From: Scybalousia_A sp964626385
Lineage (GTDB): Bacteria > Bacteroidota > Bacteroidia > Bacteroidales > P3
Reading direction: 5' to 3'
Assembly (NCBI GenBank): GCA_964626385.1
Contig: CAZVEO010000066.1
Span: forward strand, 1-14,113
DNA: 14,113 nt
Shown here: positions 8,174-14,113 of the stretch, one piece after another
Layout of the letters: every line of letters begins with the position of its first letter
How positions within the stretch are numbered: position 1 is the first letter of the stretch
Translations under genes and position numbers: made by a program
The notes under the pieces: model-generated
The model's input: the letters and a program-made list of their open reading frames with translations, nothing else
Database searches by the model: none
Told to the model about the DNA's origin: nothing

Positions 8174-9340
8174 ATGAAAAAAGGATTTGTACAAGTTATC
8201 AAAAGAGAATTGGAGAGAATGATATCTCGCCCTATTTATCTTATGATGACAATGGTTATTCCCGCTTTGATAATAATATTTTTTGCTACATTCCTCAATC
8301 AAGGAGTGCCTAAACAAATGCCTATTGCTATAGTAGATTTTGATAACTCTGCCCTATCAAGAACAATTTCCCGTAATCTTTCTGCTGGACAAATGTGTAG
8401 TGTAAAATATAAGCTCTCTTCCTATGAAAGTGCAAAGGTAAAAATGCAACAAGGCAAAATATATGCTTTTGTTGTTATTCCTCGCAATTTTGAGAAAGAT
8501 GTTTATACAGGCAAGGCTCCTATAGTTAATTTTTATATGGAATATGCTCATTATTTAGGCTCATCACTTATAATGAAAGAGATAAACACCACTTTGACAA
8601 CCATAGCAGTAGGAGCAGATTTGAAAATGAGACTATTAAAAGGAGAAAATTCTTCCTACGCAATGTCTCAAGTAAACCCTATATCAAATGATAATCATAT
8701 TATAGCCAATCCTATATTGAATTATGCCTTATATTTGAGTTCCATTATGATGCCGGGTATTATTTGTGTAATGGCAATGATTTGTACTATTTATGCTGTA
8801 GGTATAGAATTGAAAATTGGTTCTTCTCGCAGATGGCTTGTCTATTCTAATAGAAATATACTTACTGCCCTCAGCGCCAAATTGTTTCCTTATACTCTTT
8901 TATATACTATTATGATTGTATTGAGTGAAATAGTTATGGAAAAATTTATGGGCTTTCCTAATGAAGGCAATCCTGCTATCATGTATCTTGGGGCTATGTT
9001 TACGATTATTTCCTATCAAGCTGTCGGATTGCTTATTTTGGGAATTGTTCCTTCTATGCGTACGGCTATGAGTGTGGCTGCTTTCTATGGTGTTATGTCT
9101 TTTACGCTTTCTGGCTTTACCTACCCTAATGAAGCGATGTTGCCGGCAGTACGTCCTTTTACTTTTATTTATCCGCTTAGACAATACTATCAACTTTATT
9201 GCAATGTACAGATAAATGGACTACCATTTGTAGAAAATTTATTGCCTTTTGCTTTTTTGATGATGTTTTGGCTGTTGCCTTTCTTTGTGGTAAAAAGAAT
9301 AAAAGCTGTTGCTATAAAACTTGATTATGAAAGGGATTAA
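8174..9340 (+). CDS. ABC-2 type transporter permease, first of a paralogous pair (YhhJ/YbhR-like)
   Basis: The 388-residue integral inner-membrane protein has the layout of the ABC2_membrane_3 family. A short cytoplasmic start (MKKGFVQVIKRELERMISRP) leads into a first membrane segment at about 21-41. A large extracytoplasmic domain runs from about 45 to 180 (PIAIVDFDNSALSRTISRN...IPRNFEKDVYTGKAP). About five membrane helices follow to the C-terminus, with SGFTYPNEAMLPAVRPFTFIYPL near the last loop. It shares a common pattern with the next gene (PIA-V-D, LSR, IPxxFxKDxxTGK), so the two are paralogs that probably form a heterodimer. In the E. coli YbhFSR and RbbA-YhhJ systems such permeases work with an ATPase; none is encoded here. 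The ATG at 8174 gives the standard amphipathic start. Confidence 0.9.
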   Translation: MKKGFVQVIKRELERMISRPIYLMMTMVIPALIIIFFATFLNQGVPKQMPIAIVDFDNSALSRTISRNLSAGQMCSVKYKLSSYESAKVKMQQGKIYAFVVIPRNFEKDVYTGKAPIVNFYMEYAHYLGSSLIMKEINTTLTTIAVGADLKMRLLKGENSSYAMSQVNPISNDNHIIANPILNYALYLSSIMMPGIICVMAMICTIYAVGIELKIGSSRRWLVYSNRNILTALSAKLFPYTLLYTIMIVLSEIVMEKFMGFPNEGNPAIMYLGAMFTIISYQAVGLLILGIVPSMRTAMSVAAFYGVMSFTLSGFTYPNEAMLPAVRPFTFIYPLRQYYQLYCNVQINGLPFVENLLPFAFLMMFWLLPFFVVKRIKAVAIKLDYERD

Positions 9341-9377
9341 CAGTGTGTAGTAGAAGAAATAAGAGAATTGTAAAGAA

Positions 9378-10676
9378 ATGAAGATAAATTTAAACTTTAA
9401 TACTATAAAGCAGGCTCTGAAAGAAAACCGTATGGCGTGGTTGGATATGTTTTATATTCTACGCAAAGAGTTATACGGTATATTCACAGATGCCGGCGTT
9501 ATTATAATATTTTTTGTTGCTACATTGATTTATCCTTTAGCAGTTTGTTTTATTTATTATAAGGAAAATTTGCACGACGCTCCTATTGCTGTTGTAGACA
9601 ATTCTCATTCTTCCTTGAGTAGAAAGTATATTCGTATGATAGATGCAACGCCAGAAATTAAGGTTGAATACGAATGTACTTCTATGGCTGAGGCTATTGA
9701 TTTGCAAAAACATGGTAAGGCACACGGTATAATAAATATACCAAAGAGTTTTTCCAAAGATATAAATACGGGCAAACAAACATACGTCAATGTTTTTTCT
9801 GATGTTTCTTCTTTCTTTTGGTATAGAAATCTATCAGTGGCTACAGCATATGTAAGCAGGACAATGGGCTATGAGATAGAAGCCAAAGGACTTATTGCAC
9901 AAGGTTCTACATACGATGATGCTGTACGAGGCGTAAGAAAATTTGTTCCTCAGGAGGTAATTCTCTACAACCCGGGCGCTTATCCTTCTTTTCTTATCCC
10001 TATTGTGCTTATAATAGTTATACAACAAACCATTTTTATGGGAATAGGTATGATGGCTGGTAAAACCACAGAGCGAAGTCGTTGGAGAGATTTAACACCT
10101 AACAATGTGCATTATAGAGGATTATTTAGGGTTATCTTTGGTAGGGCTTTAGCAGTGTTTATCGTCTATGTACCTATAAGTATTTATTTGCTTATAATCA
10201 TTCCACATATATTTAATTTGCCTGCCCTTATGACCTATCCTTTGGAATTGTTCTGGTTTATAATTCCATTCTTATTTGCAAGTATATTTCTTGGTATGAC
10301 AATTTCTACATTGTTCTATCATAGAGAAAATGCCATTCCAGTTTATATTTTTATGTCCATACCTATACTTTTGTTGAGTGGTTTTTCTTGGCCGAGAGAA
10401 GGTATGCCTGAGTTTTGGAAAATATTTTCTTACATCTTTCCATCTACATTGGCCGCAAATGGTTATGTAAGAATGAATACCTTGGGAGCATCTTTTTGGG
10501 AAATAAGCATTGAACATTTTGCTCTTTGGGTACAAGTGGCTGTTTATTTTTCTACTACATTCTTTGCCTATCGCTTGCGACTTACTCGTAAGGCAAGACA
10601 AGAACGCAAAGCAGAAAGACGTAGATTGAAAAAAATATTTGTCAAAAAAAGATATTTGTTACCCATAAGGAAATAA
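9378..10676 (+). CDS. ABC-2 type transporter permease, second of the pair
   Basis: The 432-residue protein has the same plan as its upstream neighbour: a cytoplasmic start of ~39 residues, a first membrane segment at about 40-61, and an extracytoplasmic domain (APIAVVDNSHSSLSRKYIRM...NIPKSFSKDINTGKQ). Several helices follow, with SGFSWPREGMPEFWKIFSYIFP in the last periplasmic loop, a counterpart of the SGFTYPNEA loop of the first permease. It differs by a longer N-terminus and by a very basic C-terminal tail of about 30 residues (RKARQERKAERRRLKK) that would sit in the cytoplasm. It is 37 bases from the first permease and ends the operon at a strong hairpin. The most likely role is the second half of the inner-membrane channel; substrate unknown. 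Confidence 0.9.
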   Translation: MKINLNFNTIKQALKENRMAWLDMFYILRKELYGIFTDAGVIIIFFVATLIYPLAVCFIYYKENLHDAPIAVVDNSHSSLSRKYIRMIDATPEIKVEYECTSMAEAIDLQKHGKAHGIINIPKSFSKDINTGKQTYVNVFSDVSSFFWYRNLSVATAYVSRTMGYEIEAKGLIAQGSTYDDAVRGVRKFVPQEVILYNPGAYPSFLIPIVLIIVIQQTIFMGIGMMAGKTTERSRWRDLTPNNVHYRGLFRVIFGRALAVFIVYVPISIYLLIIIPHIFNLPALMTYPLELFWFIIPFLFASIFLGMTISTLFYHRENAIPVYIFMSIPILLLSGFSWPREGMPEFWKIFSYIFPSTLAANGYVRMNTLGASFWEISIEHFALWVQVAVYFSTTFFAYRLRLTRKARQERKAERRRLKKIFVKKRYLLPIRK

Positions 10677-10700
10677 TTTTGAAGGTAGAATATTCTTATA

Positions 10701-10748
10701 AAAACAAAACTTCTACTATTTCTCAAAAAATAGTAGAAGTTTTGTTTT
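10701..10748. terminator. Two-way intrinsic terminator, 21-bp perfect stem
   Basis: Bases 10701-10721 pair perfectly with 10728-10748 across the loop CTCAAA. The core ACTTCTACTATT is flanked by AAAACAAA on the left and TTTGTTTTTG on the right, so a T-rich tract follows in each direction. It lies between the convergent exporter operon and the MenD-like gene and can end both. Confidence 0.85.
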
Positions 10749-10760
10749 TGATTATTAGTT

Positions 10761-12497
10761 CTACTTATTGATTAAGTGATTATTAAGAAAATTTTTAGCT
10801 TTTTTTATTAGTTTTTCTTTATTGGAGGCTTGCTCTATGTTTCTCATCAAATAAAGAGCCTTTGTCTCATCCTCCTCTTGTGTAAAAACTTCAAACAAAA
10901 TCGGACTCTGCCCTACTCTATCATCAACAAAAGCCTTGTATCTCTGCAAAAATTCTTCCTCATTATTAGCGCAAATATATTTAAAACCCAAATCTTCAGC
11001 AAAATGCTTAATTAGATTAGGAGATTTGTTGCCATTGTGTCCTTTGGCGGCAATAAAGTTGTTGCTTTCCTCACCAAACATGGCTCCAGCATGATTATAA
11101 TTCTTAAATTCCTCTCCCAAACCATTGTTTATCACCAAGATTCTTATATTCTTAGGCAAATGTCTGTTTGCTAACACATTTAAATCATAAAACGTTGCCA
11201 AATCTCCAAGCACAGCAAAACACAATTTATCTTTGCTTGCCAAAGCACTACCCATCAAGGAAGATAAACAACCATCTATACCAAAACCTCCTACATTGGA
11301 ATAAACCTCTATATCAGAAGCAATATCGAAAAAATTCCACGAACGCAAAGAATTAAGTATTCCCAAATGCAAGACAATATTTTTTGGCAATTTATCAGAA
11401 AGAAATTTTGCCACATAAAGATTTGAAAAAGGTAAGTCAGGTATTTGGTTGAATAATCTTTGTTTTTCTGTATAACAAGTTTGATAAAAATCGCTTTTCT
11501 CTTCTGTTGAGGTGGTTAAAGAAAGATACTTTGAAAAAAATTCTTTTTCCTCCATTTCAAAAACATAGTTAAGCTTCTTAAACGTATCTCTCATTTCTCC
11601 GTCCTTTGAGACTCTCCACACCTGAGAGGTATTTCTCATCAAAGACATTGTGCAGTAATCTCCGCTAACCTCTCCTATGTGTATTACCAAATCAAAATGA
11701 ATATTATTATTTCTTACATCTTGCGCCCCCTTGATAACAAAATTTAAAGCATTCTTTCCATTATAATTGCTTGTATGATCCTTGAAAACAACAACATTAT
11801 ACCTTAAAGCAAAAGATTCTATACTTTTTGTTTCTTTTTGAGTCATAGGCAAATGAGAGCCTATAAAAATACATATATTTCCATTTGGCAATAAAGGAAA
11901 ATCATCTTTTAAGTGTATTGTTTTGATAAGTTTGACTTGTGGCAAATTCTTTACGGAATAATCTCTGCTATATGTGGTTTCCATATTTATATGTACAGGA
12001 CCTCCACCCTTATAAAACAAAGAAGCAAAGGCTTTATTGAGAAGAATTTGTGAATACCACGCATCATCTTCGTTTTTTATAGTCAAAAGATTTATAGAAC
12101 AAACAGAAATATCCTTTGGAAAACTTCCTCTATCAATAACCTGTGGTACAAGATGTCCAACATTATGAAGATTCTGGGTAGAAGTGCAGGCAATAATAGG
12201 AAGTTTTCTGTAATAGGCTTCTGTCAATGCAGACATATAATTACGTGAAGCAGTAGCTCCAGTACAGGAAAGAACCACAGGCTCTTTGCTTTGCTCTGCT
12301 AAACCAACAGCCATATAAGCAGCACTACGCTCATCTACACAAGAATAAATTTCAAAAAAATCATCCCTTTCCACACTACTGACAAAAGTTATATTGGTCG
12401 TACCCGGTGAGGCTACTATTTTTCTTATTCCATATTGTTTCAAAAACGCTATAAAAAAAAGTACGTTCTTTTCTGAAGTATAAAAAAACTCTGCCAT
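10761..12497 (-). CDS. MenD-like thiamine-diphosphate-dependent enzyme of unknown reaction
   Basis: The 578-residue protein has the three-domain ThDP-enzyme plan closest to MenD. Seen in sequence: SPGTTN (30-35), DERSAAYMAVGLA (55-67) with Glu56 in the place of the ThDP-activating Glu55 of E. coli MenD, Gln119 in the place of Gln118, YSNVGGFGIDG (399-409), and the Mg/ThDP motif GDLATFYDLNVL (431-442) ending at NN (457-458). Cofactor binding therefore looks intact. The residues by which MenD grips isochorismate and 2-oxoglutarate are changed: Arg33 is Thr34, Lys292-Arg293 is Asp280-Tyr281, Arg395 is Trp387 and Arg413 is Val402. No other men gene is near. It is therefore probably not the menaquinone enzyme but one of the MenD-like 2-oxoacid decarboxylases/ligases, some of which I recall near surface-polysaccharide genes (inference). 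It is 12 bases downstream of the metallophosphoesterase gene, in one operon. No membrane segment or signal peptide. Confidence 0.8.
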   Translation of the reverse strand: MAEFFYTSEKNVLFFIAFLKQYGIRKIVASPGTTNITFVSSVERDDFFEIYSCVDERSAAYMAVGLAEQSKEPVVLSCTGATASRNYMSALTEAYYRKLPIIACTSTQNLHNVGHLVPQVIDRGSFPKDISVCSINLLTIKNEDDAWYSQILLNKAFASLFYKGGGPVHINMETTYSRDYSVKNLPQVKLIKTIHLKDDFPLLPNGNICIFIGSHLPMTQKETKSIESFALRYNVVVFKDHTSNYNGKNALNFVIKGAQDVRNNNIHFDLVIHIGEVSGDYCTMSLMRNTSQVWRVSKDGEMRDTFKKLNYVFEMEEKEFFSKYLSLTTSTEEKSDFYQTCYTEKQRLFNQIPDLPFSNLYVAKFLSDKLPKNIVLHLGILNSLRSWNFFDIASDIEVYSNVGGFGIDGCLSSLMGSALASKDKLCFAVLGDLATFYDLNVLANRHLPKNIRILVINNGLGEEFKNYNHAGAMFGEESNNFIAAKGHNGNKSPNLIKHFAEDLGFKYICANNEEEFLQRYKAFVDDRVGQSPILFEVFTQEEDETKALYLMRNIEQASNKEKLIKKAKNFLNNHLINK

Positions 12498-12509
12498 AAA
12501 TGTAATTTC

Positions 12510-13592
12510 TTATTTTTGTCTTAATATCAAAACAACATATTCGCTCTTTGTCCCTATACGAAACTTGCCTCCCCATATACCAAGCCCTGAGGAAATATAA
12601 TAATCGGTTTGTCCCTTTTTATAGTAACCATAAGCCTTTTCATATATGGCATTGGTAATAAGATTAATGGGAAAAACCTGACCGTAATGAGTATGACCCG
12701 AAAACTGAAAATCTATGCCGTTCTCTTTGGCTTGTTCTAAATTATAAGGCTGATGGTCAAGGAGAATATGGTATTTGCTTTTATCTGTGTTATTTAGTAT
12801 TTGTTTCAAATCTTTGCGTTTAGTATTACTCCTATCATCTCTTCCCGTAATAACAATATTATCATAAACAATAGAAGTATCTTGCAAAAGATTTATACCT
12901 GCTTTTTCATAAAAAGACAAAGCATCTTTTTTGCCCGCAAAATATTCGTGGTTACCCAAACAAGCATAAATAGGAGCCTTTAAACGATGAAATTCATTAT
13001 ATATCTTCTGTTCTAAAAGAGGTTTTGTGCTTATATCTATTATATCTCCTGCTATGAGAATAAGGTCGGCTTGTTCTTTGTTTATTATATCTACCCATTT
13101 GGAAAAGGAATTTATTTGATTGTGATAACCTAAATGCAAATCGCTGATAAGTACTATTTTTAAAGGCTTTTCTATCTGTTTGCTTGTAGTCAAAGACAAA
13201 CGCACGGCTTTTTTGTGATGATAATGCACATTGCCATAAACAAAGAGAACAACAATAATTGTAAAAACTATCAAACTACCTTTTATTGAATTGAAAAGAA
13301 ATTCTTTAGGTAAAATATGACAACATCTCAAAACGTCCATCAACACAAATATCATCAACAGATACAAAAGAATAAACAACCACGAAGTTACAATTTCATA
13401 AATAGTGGCAGAAATATTAAGAGATATTTTATCATAACCTACAACTATACCTAACACCACACCCACAAAAAGCAAAACTCCTATTGCTACAACAATACTT
13501 TTTCCCAACACAGAAAAGGGCAAAATATGCCACATTCTTACAAAAACATAAACCAAAGCCACAATGGGCAATAGAAAAAACAAATATTTCAT
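12510..13592 (-). CDS. Membrane-anchored metallophosphoesterase (YaeI/YkuE-like)
   Basis: The 360-residue protein has four predicted membrane segments in its first ~120 residues (about 1-20, 32-52, 66-88 and 106-120), then a calcineurin-like phosphoesterase domain. The two-metal motifs are all present: DLHLG (151-155), GDIID (182-186), GNHEY (213-217), DH (279-280) and GHTHYGQ (299-305). The SGLGIWGGKFRIGTKSE end is typical of the YaeI/YkuE group. Members of this group act on membrane-linked phosphate or pyrophosphate esters, and one branch (LpxG) cleaves UDP-2,3-diacylglucosamine in lipid A synthesis; the substrate here cannot be read. An N-terminal multi-helix anchor before the catalytic domain is common in Bacteroidota members. 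The ATG at 13592 follows a good promoter and starts a membrane helix. It is first in an operon with the MenD-like gene. Confidence 0.9.
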   Translation of the reverse strand: MKYLFFLLPIVALVYVFVRMWHILPFSVLGKSIVVAIGVLLFVGVVLGIVVGYDKISLNISATIYEIVTSWLFILLYLLMIFVLMDVLRCCHILPKEFLFNSIKGSLIVFTIIVVLFVYGNVHYHHKKAVRLSLTTSKQIEKPLKIVLISDLHLGYHNQINSFSKWVDIINKEQADLILIAGDIIDISTKPLLEQKIYNEFHRLKAPIYACLGNHEYFAGKKDALSFYEKAGINLLQDTSIVYDNIVITGRDDRSNTKRKDLKQILNNTDKSKYHILLDHQPYNLEQAKENGIDFQFSGHTHYGQVFPINLITNAIYEKAYGYYKKGQTDYYISSGLGIWGGKFRIGTKSEYVVLILRQK

Positions 13593-13647
13593 AAACTTTT
13601 AATATTTCTATTGACTTACAAACGAATAAACATCTTGTATTTATATG

Positions 13648-13678
13648 CAAAGATAATAAAAATATTACGTATAACACA
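13648..13678 (-). promoter_or_regulatory. Bacteroidota-type promoter for the metallophosphoesterase/MenD-like operon
   Basis: On the minus strand TGTG (13678-13675, one change from TTTG), a 19-bp spacer and TATCTTTG (13655-13648, exact TAnnTTTG) form the expected promoter. Transcription would start near 13640, giving a leader of about 50 bases. The -33 element lies only about 8 bases from the hairpin cluster that begins at 13686. Confidence 0.6.
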
Positions 13679-13685
13679 CCCATAG

Positions 13686-13766
13686 CACCCACAGGGTGTT
13701 TTATAAGGCAAAGCCATTAAAAAATATTTTTGTAGTGGCTTTGCCTTATAAAACAGCCTTTGGCTG
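13686..13766. repeat. Cluster of three adjacent hairpins (REP- or MITE-like)
   Basis: Three inverted repeats stand side by side: CACCC-aca-GGGTG (13686-13698); a 20-bp perfect stem (13697-13716 with 13736-13755, arm TGTTTTATAAGGCAAAGCCA) whose 19-base interior is itself mostly self-complementary; and CAGCC-ttt-GGCTG (13754-13766). The small stems overlap the feet of the long one by two bases on each side, so a long stem and the two small stems would compete or stack. There is no T-tract after the stem, so it is not a classic terminator. It could be a palindromic mobile repeat or a regulatory structure upstream of the minus-strand promoter. Confidence 0.6.
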
Positions 13767-13769
13767 TAA

Positions 13770-13798
13770 CTTATGCTAACCTTAAAAGCTTATGCTAA
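13770..13798 (+). repeat. Direct repeat CTTATGCTAA, two copies
   Basis: CTTATGCTAA occurs at 13770-13779 and again at 13789-13798, 19 bases apart start to start, i.e. just under two helical turns. It lies between the hairpin cluster and the right copy of the long repeat. It might be a protein-binding pair or remnant of a duplication; no function is evident. Confidence 0.5.
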
Positions 13799-13850
13799 TT
13801 CATAATAACCTATAAAAACTTATAAAAAAACAGGTAAAAAAAATTTTTCA

Positions 13851-13997
13851 GTTTTTTTCGTAAATACCTATTTAAAAGCAAAAAACAAGGGTGCTACTAC
13901 TGATTATCAATTACTTAACCTTTTTAGAAGGGGCAAAAATGGGCATTTTTCTTGAAAATCAGCATTTTCGAAGGTTTTTTTGAAGAAAAATTTTTTC
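13851..13997 (-). repeat. Diverged intergenic repeat, right copy (inverted partner of 1-143)
   Basis: Its reverse complement aligns with bases 1-143 end to end. Shared blocks include TTTTTCTTCAAAAAA, AAAAAGGTTAA, TTGATAATCAGTAG and TATTTACGAAA; roughly three quarters of positions agree by eye. It has no reading frame. Like the left copy, it has its TATTTACGAAA end facing the neighbouring inward-directed operon, here the metallophosphoesterase unit. Confidence 0.75.
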
Positions 13998-14018
13998 AAA
14001 TCGGGATTTTGCAAAAAT

Positions 14019-14075
14019 GAATCTTCGTTTTATTTCGACGAATCTTCGTTTCGAGAAATCGAAACGAAGATTCGT
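14019..14075. repeat. Perfect 17-bp palindrome with GAAA loop plus an extra upstream half-copy
   Basis: ACGAATCTTCGTTTCGA (14038-14054) pairs with its exact reverse complement at 14059-14075 across the four-base loop GAAA, a GNRA-type tetraloop if transcribed. GAATCTTCGTTT also occurs once more as a direct repeat at 14019-14030, 21 bases before the left arm copy. No T-tract follows (TATTGTTG), so a classic terminator is unlikely on the + strand. It may be a structured RNA, a recombination or binding site, or a palindromic repeat element. Confidence 0.7.
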
Positions 14076-14080
14076 TATTG

Positions 14081-14100
14081 TTGATTATCAAGTAGTTACA
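14081..14100 (+). repeat. Possible third, truncated copy of the TTGATTATCAA repeat core
   Basis: TTGATTATCAAGTAGTTACA here resembles the core of the long repeat, which reads TGATTATCAATTACTTAACC at 13901-13920 and, on the minus strand, TGATTATCAAAGAGTTAACC at 96-77. The window ends shortly after, so it cannot be told whether a full copy follows. Confidence 0.35.
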
Positions 14101-14113
14101 AGGATAAAAATCG

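Larger units (their letters stand above)
13593..14113. other. Gene-free right end rich in palindromes and repeats
   Basis: No convincing coding region was found in these 521 bases on either strand. From left to right they hold the leader and promoter of the metallophosphoesterase operon, a three-hairpin cluster, a 10-base direct repeat, the inverted partner of the left-end repeat, and a perfect palindrome. Each is listed separately. An 86-codon frame that crosses the metallophosphoesterase start is not credible as a gene. Confidence 0.8.

Noticed and set aside
8086..8313. 75-codon plus-strand frame between the adaptor and first permease
   Set aside because: It overlaps both neighbours in another frame and has no motif; the permease start at 8174 is well supported.
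10761..12497. Calling this gene menD (menaquinone synthesis) or an acetolactate synthase
   Set aside because: The MenD substrate-binding arginines and lysine are replaced and no men genes are adjacent. The GDLxxxxDLN and GIDG motifs fit the MenD branch, not acetolactate synthase.
13432..13692. 86-codon minus-strand frame crossing the metallophosphoesterase start
   Set aside because: It overlaps the N-terminal membrane region of the phosphoesterase in another frame and its start lies upstream of the operon promoter.
14038..14075. Ordinary intrinsic terminator
   Set aside because: No T-tract follows on the + strand, and on the minus strand the stem is followed by TAAAACGAAG rather than a T run.
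1..14113. A 14-kb composite mobile element bounded by the inverted repeats
   Set aside because: There is no transposase, integrase or toxin-type cargo. The genes inside include core functions (purC, miaA, mazG), the repeats are diverged, and no target-site duplication can be seen. A dispersed intergenic repeat is simpler.

Overview
The window is AT-rich bacterial chromosome (about one third G+C by eye) and looks like Bacteroidota, most likely Bacteroidales. The signs are promoter cores of the TTTG-N(18-22)-TAnnTTTG type, little or no Shine-Dalgarno sequence before start codons, a 315-residue purC product, a Cys-rich family 9 glycosyltransferase, and an OmpA-domain lipoprotein-less surface protein with a 'NPSFEE' N-terminal half. 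It is mostly core or near-core genes. No tRNA, rRNA, transposase, integrase, CRISPR array or phage gene was seen.

Layout, left to right. Bases 1-143 are one copy of an intergenic repeat. A promoter then drives a rightward pair: a GT9 glycosyltransferase (263-1315) and mazG (1330-2112). A second promoter drives purC (2233-3180), which ends at a strong two-way terminator. On the minus strand, miaA (5436-4576) is followed by an OmpA-domain surface protein gene (4462-3290), with a weak terminator between them. Divergent from miaA is a four-gene rightward operon (5541-10676): a TolC-like outer-membrane factor, an HlyD-like periplasmic adaptor and two paralogous ABC-2 type permeases, with no ATPase gene. 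It ends at a 21-bp perfect hairpin that also serves the convergent minus-strand operon. That operon is a membrane-anchored metallophosphoesterase (13592-12510) followed by a MenD-like thiamine-diphosphate enzyme (12497-10761). The last 521 bases have no gene but are full of structure: a promoter, a three-hairpin cluster, a direct repeat, a second copy of the left-end repeat in inverted orientation, and a perfect 17-bp palindrome with a GAAA loop.

The most interesting points are these. (1) The MenD-like enzyme keeps the cofactor machinery (Glu56, Gln119, GDL...NN) but lacks the basic residues that MenD uses to hold its substrates, so it probably catalyses a different reaction. (2) The exporter operon encodes no ATP-binding subunit. 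(3) A diverged ~145-bp repeat sits in inverted orientation at the two ends, each copy upstream of an inward-facing transcription unit. (4) The right-end intergenic region has a dense set of palindromes. No single undescribed multi-gene system is obvious. The nearest candidate is the phosphoesterase/MenD-like pair.
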